From Candidatus Bipolaricaulota bacterium (GTDB taxonomy: Bacteria > Bipolaricaulota > Bipolaricaulia > Bipolaricaulales > Bipolaricaulaceae): a stretch of 5,599 nucleotides of DNA. Within the stretch, counting starts at the first letter, position 1. Each line of letters begins with the position of its first letter. A program made the translations under genes and the position numbers. The DNA is taken from the NCBI GenBank assembly GCA_021159405.1, contig JAGGRX010000092.1, positions 1 to 5,599 of the forward strand. The letters are read 5' to 3'. Positions 1 to 5,599 of the stretch are shown piece by piece. The notes beneath the pieces were generated by a model. That model worked only from the letters and a program-made list of their open reading frames with translations. It was not told the origin of the DNA and searched no databases.

Positions 1-498
1 AAAGCCCGTCCAGGCCGCCCCCCAGGCCCCCACGAGCAGCTCCCTAAGCTCCTTTGAGAACGCCTCCGGGTCCGCAAACGCAAGGAACGGGTGTTCCTCG
101 AACTCCTTGGCATCGTAGAAGGAAAGGGGCCGGTCCGTGGCGATGATCTCAAGGTACTCCATGCCCTCGGGCTCGGTGACCCTAAGGCGCCAGCCCTTGG
201 TGGGGAGCACATGCTCCCCGGCGGGGAACCATGGCTCCTGAAGGAACCGGTTGGGCAAAAGGAGCTCCACCGTGCCGTCGGGCCGAACGTCGTAGAGGTA
301 CACCCAGGCTCCCTGAGACAAGGTGAAGCGCACGGTGAGGTACTCCCCGGGGGCATAGGTGTCCTTGTCCGTGGTCAGGGTGACCGCGATGCCTGGCTCC
401 GCTGGGGCGGGGATGATCCCTTGGGGGAGCGTCTTCTCGCCATATCCGCTCAGGGGCGACAGCAATACTAGCGCCACGAGCGGCCAGAGGCGCCTCAT
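1..498 (-). CDS. Secreted DUF4384-domain protein, C-terminus beyond window
   Basis: The open frame runs for 166 codons from ATG at 498 to the window edge with no stop, so the C-terminus is missing. Residues 1-20 look like a Sec signal peptide: two arginines (2-3), a hydrophobic core of about residues 4-13, and a possible cleavage near Gly20. There is no lipobox cysteine, so it is probably not a lipoprotein. Residues about 38-122 match the DUF4384 pattern as I know it: a 'DKDTYAPGEYLTVRF' strand, then 'GAWVYLYDVRPDGTVELLLPN' (62-82) and a 'GMEYLEIIATDRPL' strand (112-125). This beta-rich domain occurs in exported proteins of unclear function. After it comes an acidic stretch and a helix (about 143-158). 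The ATG overlaps the sufU stop as ATGA, with GAGGG (504-508) five bases upstream, so it is translationally coupled to sufU. Why a secreted protein should share this operon is unclear; no function is assigned. Confidence 0.8.
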   Translation of the reverse strand, partial: MRRLWPLVALVLLSPLSGYGEKTLPQGIIPAPAEPGIAVTLTTDKDTYAPGEYLTVRFTLSQGAWVYLYDVRPDGTVELLLPNRFLQEPWFPAGEHVLPTKGWRLRVTEPEGMEYLEIIATDRPLSFYDAKEFEEHPFLAFADPEAFSKELRELLVGAWGAAWTGF

Positions 499-863
499 CC
501 TTTCCCTCTTTCCGACAGCCCCTTTCGAAGCGCCCTCAAGGGGAGCAGGGCGCAGGAGAGGCGCGTCTTGATCACACCCCCCAAGGCGGAGAGGAGCTCC
601 TCATCCTTCATCTCCTCGAGTTCAGAGACGGTTTTACCCTTGATCATCTCGGTGAGGAGGGAGGCAGCGGCCTGGGAGATGGCGCAGCCCTGGCCTTCGA
701 ACCGGACGTCCTTGACCGTCCCCTCCTTGACGGAAAGCTGGAGCCGCACCACGTCCCCACACAAGGGATTCGCCTCCACCACGTCGATGTCAGGGTTTTC
801 CAGGGACCCTTTGTTCCTGGGGTTACGCCAGTGCTCGAGGATCAGCTCTTCATAAGGAGCCAT
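495..863 (-). CDS. sufU: SufU-type iron-sulfur scaffold / zinc-dependent sulfur acceptor
   Basis: This is a cytoplasmic IscU/SufU-family protein of 122 residues that is expected to accept the persulfide from SufS and pass it to SufBC. The three family cysteines are present: Cys35 in NPLCGD with Asp37, Cys60 in GQGCAIS, and Cys104 in RLSCALLPL. In SufU these three cysteines and the aspartate bind zinc. IscU has a histidine just before the third cysteine; here it is Ser103, and the context R-x-x-C-A is SufU-like, with Arg101 in the place of B. subtilis SufU Arg125. Unusually, only 43 residues separate Cys60 from Cys104. That equals the IscU spacing and is about 18-20 residues shorter than classical SufU, so the SufU-specific insertion is missing. 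The protein is correspondingly short against roughly 140-150 residues for typical SufU. The start has a strong SD (GGAGGG) seven bases upstream. The gene follows sufS by 15 bases and overlaps the next gene as ATGA. SufU is favoured over IscU because of the third-cysteine context and the SufS partner. Confidence 0.92.
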   Translation of the reverse strand: MAPYEELILEHWRNPRNKGSLENPDIDVVEANPLCGDVVRLQLSVKEGTVKDVRFEGQGCAISQAAASLLTEMIKGKTVSELEEMKDEELLSALGGVIKTRLSCALLPLRALRKGLSERGKG

Positions 864-870
864 CGTTGCT

Positions 871-876
871 CCCTCC
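871..876 (-). promoter_or_regulatory. Ribosome-binding site of sufU
   Basis: On the minus strand the 15-base gap between the sufS stop and the sufU ATG contains GGAGGG, seven bases before the start codon. It is the only true gap inside the operon, so sufU probably initiates on its own signal rather than only by coupling to sufS. Confidence 0.75.
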
Positions 877-878
877 GC

Positions 879-2099
879 TCAATGAAAGGCCTTCCATACC
901 TGATCCAGGGCGGAGAGGAACGTGTCCACCTCCTCGGGGGTATTGTAGAGGTAGAAGGAGACCCGGCAGCTGGCCGGGATATCGAGGAGCCGGTGCAATG
1001 GCTGGGCACAGTGGTGCCCGGCCCGGATGGCGATCCCCTCTTGATCGAGCAGGGTGGCTACGTCGTGGGGATGGATGCCGCGGAGGTTGAATGCCACCAC
1101 CCCGCCCCGGGCCTCCGGGTCCTTGGGCCCGTACACCTCCACGTAATCCCGCGCCAGGAGCCCCTCCAGGGCCCGGGTTGTGAGTTCAAGGTCGTGTTGC
1201 CGTACCTCCTCCATGCCGATTCCCGTGAGGTAGTCCACCGCTGTACCCAACCCCACCGCCTGGGCGAACGGGGGAGTGCCGGCCTCGAACTTGTAGGGGA
1301 CGTCGTTCCAAGTGGCGCGGTCGATCCACACCTCCCGGATCATCTCCCCGCCGGTGAGAAACGGAGGAAGCTCCTCCAAAAACTCCTTTCTTCCCCACAG
1401 GACCCCGATCCCGGTTGGCCCGAGCATCTTGTGCCCGGAGAAGGCGAGGAAATCCGCCCCCAGTTCCCCCACGGAAACCGGCATGTGGGGCACCGACTGA
1501 GCGGCATCCACCACCACTGCCGCCCCCACGCGGCGCGCGAGGGCCGCGATCCTTGGGATAGGGTTGATCGTGCCCAAGACGTTGGAGACGTGCGTGACGG
1601 CCACCACCTTGGTCCGGGGCGAGAGCTTCGCCTCCAGGTCCGCGAGGTCAAGCTGCCCCTCGTCCGTGACCCGGATCGCCGCGAGCCTGGCCCCTTTCCG
1701 CTGGGCGAGGAGCTGCCAGGGGATGAGGTTGGCGTGGTGCTCCATCTCCGTAACCAGGATCTCGTCCCCGGGCCCCACTCGGGCTTCCCCCAAGGAGTAG
1801 GCTACCAGGTTCAACGCCTCGGTGGTGCCATGGGTGAACACCACCTCGTGGGGATGGGCGCCGATGAACCGGGCGACCTTTTCCCGGGCCTCTTCATAAA
1901 GGTCGGTGGCCTCCGCCGCAAGCTGGTAGAGGCCCCGGTGGACGTTGGCGTTGGTCTCCTGGTAAAAACGGGCCACCGCCTCGATGACCTGCCGCGGCTT
2001 TTGGCTGGTGGCCGCCGAATCCAGGTACACGAGCGGGTGCCCGTTCACGGTCCTTTTAAGGATGGGAAAGTCCTCCCGCACAGCTTTGAGGTCGATCAT
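879..2099 (-). CDS. sufS: Group II cysteine desulfurase SufS
   Basis: This is a PLP-dependent enzyme that converts L-cysteine to alanine and holds the sulfur as a persulfide for Fe-S assembly. It has 406 residues, the normal SufS length, and is of the NifS/class V aminotransferase fold. Visible landmarks are the N-terminal YLDSAATSQKP (25-35), EMEHHANLIPWQ (118-129; His122 stacks on PLP), VDAAQSVPH (197-205; Asp198 and Gln201 contact the cofactor), Lys224 in SGHKMLGPTG (Schiff base), the FEAGTP substrate loop (271-276), Cys364 in RAGHHCAQPLHR (catalytic persulfide cysteine) and Arg378 in CRVSFYLYNT (substrate carboxylate). The short RAGHHCAQP loop marks group II (SufS) rather than group I (NifS/IscS). 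His345, 19 residues before Cys364, sits where B. subtilis SufS has the histidine that swaps onto the SufU zinc, which agrees with the sufU gene next door. The ATG overlaps the sufB stop as ATGA and has GAGGGGG seven bases upstream. No key residue is missing. Confidence 0.97.
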   Translation of the reverse strand: MIDLKAVREDFPILKRTVNGHPLVYLDSAATSQKPRQVIEAVARFYQETNANVHRGLYQLAAEATDLYEEAREKVARFIGAHPHEVVFTHGTTEALNLVAYSLGEARVGPGDEILVTEMEHHANLIPWQLLAQRKGARLAAIRVTDEGQLDLADLEAKLSPRTKVVAVTHVSNVLGTINPIPRIAALARRVGAAVVVDAAQSVPHMPVSVGELGADFLAFSGHKMLGPTGIGVLWGRKEFLEELPPFLTGGEMIREVWIDRATWNDVPYKFEAGTPPFAQAVGLGTAVDYLTGIGMEEVRQHDLELTTRALEGLLARDYVEVYGPKDPEARGGVVAFNLRGIHPHDVATLLDQEGIAIRAGHHCAQPLHRLLDIPASCRVSFYLYNTPEEVDTFLSALDQVWKAFH

Positions 2100-3436
2100 C
2101 CTTGCGCCCCCTCGAAGGACATCTCAAGGAGCCTTTTCAGCTCCACTGAGTATTCTAGCGGGATCTCCTTCAGGATCGGAGAGACGAAGCCGTTCACGAT
2201 CAGGCTCATGGCTTCCTGCTCCGTGAGGCCCCGGGACATAAGGTAAAACAGGTGTTCCTGGGAGATCCTTCCCACGGTGGCCTCATGGCCCAGTTCCACC
2301 TCGTCGTTCTCCGCGTCCAAGGTGGGGATGGTCTCGGTGCGAGCCTCAGGAGAGAGGAGCAAAGTCGAGCACTCCACGTGCCCCTTGGCCCCCCGTGCTT
2401 CTTTGGCTACGTACACCTTGCCCCGAAATGTGGCCTTGGCGTCCCCTTGCACTACGGAGCGGGAGACGAGGCGGGAGCTTGTGTTCGGGGCCAGGTGCAG
2501 TGCCCGTGCCCCCACGTCCAGGTGTTGCCCGTCCCGGGCGAAGGTGAACCCCAGGTTCTCCGTCTTGGCCCCCGGTCCCAAGAGCACCGTGGTGGGGTAG
2601 AGCATGGTGACCTTGCTGCCTAAAGACCCGGACACCCAGTCCACCGTGGCCCCGGCATAGGCCAGGGCCCGCTTGTTGTTCAGGTTGTAGACGTTCCTCG
2701 ACCAGTTCTGGATGGTGGTGAAACGCACGTGGGCGTTCTCCTTTGCGAACACCTCCACCATACCGGCGTGCAGGGCCGCCTTGGTATAGCGGGGGGCGGA
2801 GCACCCCTCGATGTAGTGCACCGAGCTCCCGGGCTCGGCGATGATGAGGGTATGTTCAAACTGCCCCACCCCTTGGGTTTGCATGCGGAAGTAGCCCTGA
2901 AGGGGGATTTTCACTTCCACGCCTTCGGGGACCCACACGAAGGTACCCCCGGACCACACCGCCCCGTGCAGGGCGGCGAACTTGTTGTCCTCCGGGGGGA
3001 TGGCCCGCATGAAGTATTCTTTCACGAGGTCGCCGTGTTTCCTGACCGCCTCCTCCATGGGCTCGAAGATCACGCCCTGGGCCCGTACCTCCTCCAGAAT
3101 CGAGCGGTAGACCACCTCGGAGTCCACCTGGGCGCCGAGGCCTGCCAGGGCTTCTTTCTCCGCCTCGGGCAGCCCCAAAGCGTCGAACGTCTTTCTGATC
3201 TCCTCGGGGAGTTCGTCCCAGCTTGCCACCGGCTCCACCGTGCGGGCGTAGTAGGCTACCTCGTCGAGATCGACCTCTGAGAGGTCCGGACCGAAGCGCG
3301 GCATGGGGAGTTCCTGGAACGCACGCAGCGCCTTAAGGCGCAGCCGGAGCATCCAGTCGGGTTCCCCCTTCTCCCGGGAGATCTCCTCCACTACTTCCCG
3401 CGTGAGTCCCTTTTTAAGCGCTGGTTTTCCCTTCAT
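2096..3436 (-). CDS. sufB: Fe-S cluster assembly scaffold protein SufB
   Basis: This is the scaffold subunit of the cytoplasmic SufBC(D) complex, on which the cluster is assembled before transfer. It has 446 residues, within the range of non-proteobacterial SufB. The N-terminal SufB signature SREKGEPDWMLRLRLKAL (20-37) separates it from SufD. The beta-helix core carries GTFVWVPEGVEVKIPLQGYFR (164-184), the FEHTLIIAEPG strand, HYIEGCSAP (207-215), QNWSRNVYNLNNKRA (243-257) and ELGHEATVGRIS (381-392). By alignment from memory to E. coli SufB, Cys212 = C254 (sulfur entry), Gln243 and Trp245 = Q285 and W287, Lys255 = K303, Cys356 = C405 (cluster/persulfide site), and His384-Glu385 = H433-E434. 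Two aligned positions differ: N228 is Gln186 and E432 is Gly383. It overlaps sufC upstream and sufS downstream as ATGA, so all three are coupled. No sufD lies between sufB and sufS. SufD was considered for this gene and rejected because of the SufB signature and the Cys212/Cys356 pair. Confidence 0.97.
   Translation of the reverse strand: MKGKPALKKGLTREVVEEISREKGEPDWMLRLRLKALRAFQELPMPRFGPDLSEVDLDEVAYYARTVEPVASWDELPEEIRKTFDALGLPEAEKEALAGLGAQVDSEVVYRSILEEVRAQGVIFEPMEEAVRKHGDLVKEYFMRAIPPEDNKFAALHGAVWSGGTFVWVPEGVEVKIPLQGYFRMQTQGVGQFEHTLIIAEPGSSVHYIEGCSAPRYTKAALHAGMVEVFAKENAHVRFTTIQNWSRNVYNLNNKRALAYAGATVDWVSGSLGSKVTMLYPTTVLLGPGAKTENLGFTFARDGQHLDVGARALHLAPNTSSRLVSRSVVQGDAKATFRGKVYVAKEARGAKGHVECSTLLLSPEARTETIPTLDAENDEVELGHEATVGRISQEHLFYLMSRGLTEQEAMSLIVNGFVSPILKEIPLEYSVELKRLLEMSFEGAQG
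2107..2113 (-). promoter_or_regulatory. Ribosome-binding site of sufS inside the end of sufB
   Basis: GAGGGGG on the minus strand lies seven bases before the sufS ATG, within the last codons of sufB. It supports the ATG at 2099 and translational coupling through the ATGA overlap. A weaker counterpart, AAGGCGG at 3444-3450, has the same seven-base spacing ahead of sufB. Confidence 0.6.
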
Positions 3437-4155
3437 CGCCTGACCGCCTTAAAGCCCCCGGCCTCGATGGCCTGGGCGAGTTCCGGACCGCCCTCTTGCG
3501 AGATCCTCCCCTCCTCGAGCACGAACACCCGGGCCGGGGGCACGTGCTCCAGGATCCTGGGGTAATGGGTGATGATGAGGACGGCCGCGCCAGACTCGGC
3601 GAGCTCCCGGATCGCGTCCGCGATGAGCCGCACCGCGTCCACGTCCACCCCGGAATCCGGCTCATCCAGAAGGGCCACCTTGGGTTTGAGGAGCCAGGCC
3701 TGCAAGAGCTCCGACCTCTTCTTCTCCCCACCCGAGAAGCCGACGTTGAGTTCCCGGTCTGCGAGTTCCTCCATGGCCAGCCTCTTTGCTGCCTGTGGGT
3801 AGGCGTCTTTGAACTCGCAAAACCCCGTGCCCTGACCATCACAGGCAATGCGCATGAACTCCCGCAGCCTTACCCCCTCCACCTCCGGGGGATACTGAAA
3901 GGCGAGGAACAAACCCTTCTTCGCCCGCTCGTTTGGTGGAAGGTGGGTGATGTCCACGCCGGAAAGCAGGATCTTGCCCCGCTCGATTCGGTAAGCCGGA
4001 TGACCCGCCACGGCGAAGGCCAGCGTGGATTTACCGGATCCGTTTGGTCCCATGAGGGCGTGGACCTTGCCCTCTTCCAAGGCCAGATCCACCCCTTTTA
4101 GGATCTGCGTTCCGCCAACGCTTACGTAGAGGTCGCGTATTTCCAAGATGGCCAT
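3433..4155 (-). CDS. sufC: Fe-S cluster assembly ATPase SufC
   Basis: This is a cytoplasmic ABC-type ATPase of 240 residues that binds SufB (and SufD where present) and drives the conformational change needed for cluster assembly; it is not a transporter subunit. All nucleotide-binding motifs are intact: Walker A GPNGSGKST (36-44), Q-loop Gln87 in AFQYPPEVEGV, signature FSGGEKKRSELLQ (140-152), Walker B VALLDEPDSGVDVD (160-173) with catalytic Glu165, and H-loop His197 in THYPR. The Q-loop 'FQYPPEVEGV' and 'GFSGGEKKR' are typical of SufC. The ATG at 4155 is chosen over a TTG at 4191 that would add 12 residues, because family members begin at about MAILEIRDL and the TTG falls in the predicted -35 box. 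The chosen start has no Shine-Dalgarno, in contrast to the downstream genes. It is the first gene of the operon and overlaps sufB as ATGA. Confidence 0.96.
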   Translation of the reverse strand: MAILEIRDLYVSVGGTQILKGVDLALEEGKVHALMGPNGSGKSTLAFAVAGHPAYRIERGKILLSGVDITHLPPNERAKKGLFLAFQYPPEVEGVRLREFMRIACDGQGTGFCEFKDAYPQAAKRLAMEELADRELNVGFSGGEKKRSELLQAWLLKPKVALLDEPDSGVDVDAVRLIADAIRELAESGAAVLIITHYPRILEHVPPARVFVLEEGRISQEGGPELAQAIEAGGFKAVRR

Positions 4156-4163
4156 AGCGAAAA

Positions 4164-4191
4164 AGGTTACCGTTTCGGTCCACTTTTTCAA
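4164..4191 (-). promoter_or_regulatory. Candidate promoter of the suf operon (leaderless type)
   Basis: On the minus strand TTGAAA (4186-4191; 5/6 to the -35 consensus) is followed after 16 bases by TAACCT (4164-4169; only 3/6 to TATAAT but fitting the TANNNT form). The -10 box ends eight bases before the sufC ATG, so transcription would start at or next to the start codon. The lack of a Shine-Dalgarno before sufC agrees with a leaderless message. This is a prediction from the sequence only. Confidence 0.5.
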
Positions 4192-4222
4192 GGTTTGGTC
4201 GCGCTCGATTTGCTCAAACCTT
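4190..4222. repeat. Inverted repeat between the divergent promoters, candidate operator
   Basis: AAGGTTTG (4190-4197) and its exact reverse complement CAAACCTT (4215-4222) form perfect 8-base arms around a 17-base spacer. The arms touch the predicted -35 box of sufC on one side and that of gatB on the other. A third AAGGTT copy at 4163-4168 overlaps the sufC -10 box. The three hexamers begin at 4163, 4190 and 4217, exactly 27 bases apart. There is no T-run after it and the spacer is long, so a binding site for a dimeric regulator is more likely than a terminator. The regulator is not in the window. Confidence 0.4.
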
Positions 4223-4238
4223 TGGAAGAAAATAGAAT
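4210..4238 (+). promoter_or_regulatory. Candidate promoter of gatB (leaderless or very short leader)
   Basis: TTGCTC (4210-4215; 3/6 to the -35 consensus) and TAGAAT (4233-4238; 5/6 to the -10 consensus) are separated by the ideal 17 bases. The -10 box ends 11 bases before the gatB ATG, which predicts a leader of only a few bases. No Shine-Dalgarno lies just before the ATG. The predicted start point falls in a perfect 8-base palindrome GCTTAAGC (4241-4248). Confidence 0.5.
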
Positions 4239-4249
4239 CCGCTTAAGCC

Positions 4250-5599
4250 ATGAACGTGGTCATTGGGCTTGAAGTCCACGTACAGCTTGCCACCCGCACC
4301 AAGCTCTTCTGCGGCTGTCGGGCGGATTACTTCGCTGCCCCTCCCAACACCCTCACCTGCCCCGTGTGCCTGGGGATGCCCGGGGCATTGCCCGTGCCCA
4401 ACCGGAAGGCGGTGGAGTACGCTCTGCGGGTGGCCTTGGCACTGGGGGCGAAGGTCCAGAAGAACTCGCGCTTTGACCGCAAGAACTATTTTTACCCCGA
4501 CCTTCCCAAGGGCTACCAGATCACCCAGCGGGATGCCCCGCTGGGGGTGGGGGGAAGCCTCACCTTCCACACCGACGGGGAAGAGCGCACCGTGCGCATC
4601 CGGGAGCTTCACCTCGAGGAGGACGCAGGAAAGCTCATCCACACAGAAAAGGGGGCCCTGGTGGACATGAACCGGTGTGGGGTCCCGCTTGTCGAGATCG
4701 TGACCGAGCCTGACCTCCGTTCCCCCCGCGAGGCCCGGGATTTCCTCCGGGCCCTGCGTACCCTCCTGCGGCACCTGCGCGTCTCGGGCGGGGACATGGA
4801 GAAGGGGGAGCTGCGCTGCGACGCCAACGTGTCCATCTCTCAGGACGGGGGGCTTGGCACCAAGGCGGAGATCAAGAACCTGAACTCGTTCCGGGCGGTG
4901 GAGCGGGCCTTGTCCGCGGCCGCAGCCCGGCAAGCTGCGCTGATCGCCCGTGGGGAGCGGGTGGTCCAGGTCACCTACGGCTGGGACGAGGGGCGGGGAG
5001 AGCTGGTGCTACAGCGGGTGAAGGAGGAGGCTCACGACTACCGCTACTTCCCGGAGCCGGACCTGGTGCCACTGGAACTATCCTCTGAGCTCCTGGCGCG
5101 GGTAAGGGCGGAGATGCCGGAGCTTCCCTGGGCCCGCCGGGATCGGCTCATCCGCCAATATGGGCTTTCCCCGCGGGACGTCGACACCCTCCTCGCCGAT
5201 CCGGAGCTCTCGGACTACTTCGAGCAGGTGGCCAAGGGGGTGGGGGACGGCCGGGAGGCAGCGAACTGGATCCTCTCGGAGCTGCTGCGGTATTGGCGGG
5301 AGGGGCCGCCAGTACCGGCCCAAGAGCTCGTCCAGCTCATCCTACGGGTGCGGGAGGGGAAGGTATCCCGCACCAACGCCAAGGAAGTGCTGGAGGAAGC
5401 GGCGAGTTCCGGAAAGTCCCTCGCGAAGCTCCTCGCAGGGCGAGCCCTGGAGCAGGTGTCCGACGAGGCGGAGCTCCGGCGACTGGCCCAAGAGGCCATC
5501 GCCGCCCATCCCCAGGCGGTAGCCGACTTCCGGGCCGGCAAGACCCAAGCCCTGGGCTTTTTGGTAGGGCAAGTGATGCGGAAGACCAAGGGGCGCGCC
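4250..5599 (+). CDS. gatB: Asp/Glu-tRNA(Asn/Gln) amidotransferase subunit B, C-terminus beyond window
   Basis: This is the tRNA-binding kinase/transamidase subunit of GatCAB, which converts misacylated Glu-tRNA(Gln) and/or Asp-tRNA(Asn) to the correct amide form in the cytoplasm. There are 450 codons to the window edge. Family members are about 470-490 residues, so only a few tens are missing, and the last visible stretch LVGQVMRKTKG is the conserved C-terminal motif. Landmarks are IGLEVHVQLATRTKLF (5-20), TCPVCLGMPGALPVPN (36-51), KNYFYPDLPKGYQITQ (78-93), the active-site strand ELHLEEDAGKLIH (119-131), DMNRCGVPLVEIVTEPDL (139-156), GDMEKGELRCDANVS (181-195), KAEIKNLNS (205-213) and DYRYFPEPDL (263-272). 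The C-terminal third is the helical YqeY-like tRNA-binding domain. Cys21, Cys23, Cys37 and Cys40 (CxC...CxxC) look like a zinc site, as in some other GatB proteins. An in-frame TAA at 4244-4246 fixes the ATG at 4250. gatA and gatC are not adjacent upstream. Confidence 0.97.
   Translation, partial: MNVVIGLEVHVQLATRTKLFCGCRADYFAAPPNTLTCPVCLGMPGALPVPNRKAVEYALRVALALGAKVQKNSRFDRKNYFYPDLPKGYQITQRDAPLGVGGSLTFHTDGEERTVRIRELHLEEDAGKLIHTEKGALVDMNRCGVPLVEIVTEPDLRSPREARDFLRALRTLLRHLRVSGGDMEKGELRCDANVSISQDGGLGTKAEIKNLNSFRAVERALSAAAARQAALIARGERVVQVTYGWDEGRGELVLQRVKEEAHDYRYFPEPDLVPLELSSELLARVRAEMPELPWARRDRLIRQYGLSPRDVDTLLADPELSDYFEQVAKGVGDGREAANWILSELLRYWREGPPVPAQELVQLILRVREGKVSRTNAKEVLEEAASSGKSLAKLLAGRALEQVSDEAELRRLAQEAIAAHPQAVADFRAGKTQALGFLVGQVMRKTKGRA

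Noticed and set aside
495..863. Annotation of this gene as iscU
   Set aside because: The cysteine spacing is IscU-like, but the IscU histidine before the third cysteine is absent and the partner desulfurase is SufS, so sufU is preferred.
831..2246. 471-codon open frame on the plus strand opposite sufS and the end of sufB
   Set aside because: It is antisense to two genes with intact catalytic motifs, its translation is rich in Gly, Pro, His and Arg with no recognisable domain, and it arises from high GC at third codon positions.
4156..4191. TTG start at 4191 extending SufC by 12 residues
   Set aside because: The extension does not match SufC N-termini, has no SD, and its TTG is part of the predicted -35 box. 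The ATG at 4155 gives the family start.
4190..4222. Inverted repeat as a rho-independent terminator
   Set aside because: The 17-base loop, low GC in the arms and lack of a following T-run do not fit a terminator, and both flanking genes point away from it.
4241..4248. Perfect palindrome GCTTAAGC just before gatB
   Set aside because: Eight bases is short enough to occur by chance. It is recorded under the gatB promoter, with no claim of separate function.
4214..4933. 239-codon open frame on the minus strand opposite gatB
   Set aside because: It lies entirely over conserved gatB motifs and the promoter region, has low-complexity composition, and resembles no family.
1..5599. CRISPR arrays, tRNA/rRNA genes, insertion sequences or phage genes
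   Set aside because: No repeat-spacer pattern, cloverleaf, transposase or integrase motif is visible; the window is filled by housekeeping genes.

Overview
This is a GC-rich bacterial chromosome segment holding a compact iron-sulfur cluster assembly (suf) operon on the minus strand and the start of a divergent gatB gene on the plus strand. Reading the minus strand from right to left, the order is sufC, sufB, sufS, sufU, then a secreted DUF4384-domain protein that runs off the left edge. gatB runs off the right edge. The suf gene set, GatB-dependent amidation of misacylated tRNA and strong G/C bias at third codon positions fit a high-GC bacterium outside the Proteobacteria. The GatB and SufB sequence style and the DUF4384 protein recall deep-branching, often thermophilic or uncultivated lineages (Bipolaricaulota-like, possibly Thermus/Deinococcus-like). 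That placement is an impression only; no marker here fixes the phylum.

Layout: 1-498 (-) DUF4384 protein, partial; 495-863 (-) sufU; 879-2099 (-) sufS; 2096-3436 (-) sufB; 3433-4155 (-) sufC; 4156-4249 divergent promoter region; 4250-5599 (+) gatB, lacking its last few tens of codons. There is almost no spare DNA: three of the four junctions within the operon are ATGA stop/start overlaps, and the fourth is a 15-base gap with a good ribosome-binding site.

How the genes work together: SufS takes sulfur from cysteine as a persulfide. SufU (zinc form) is expected to accept and relay it. The SufB-SufC ATPase complex is the scaffold on which the cluster is built. The notable absence is SufD, the usual partner of SufB, which commonly lies between sufB and sufS; here sufB and sufS overlap directly. 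SufU also lacks the insertion that normally separates SufU from IscU. The set therefore looks like a streamlined Suf machine, perhaps built on SufB2C2, although a sufD elsewhere in the genome cannot be excluded.

The 94-base divergent region holds a plausible promoter in each direction, with -10 boxes so close to both start codons that the mRNAs may be leaderless. It also has three copies of an AAGGTT hexamer (two direct, one inverted) spaced exactly 27 bases start to start, which is a candidate operator array.
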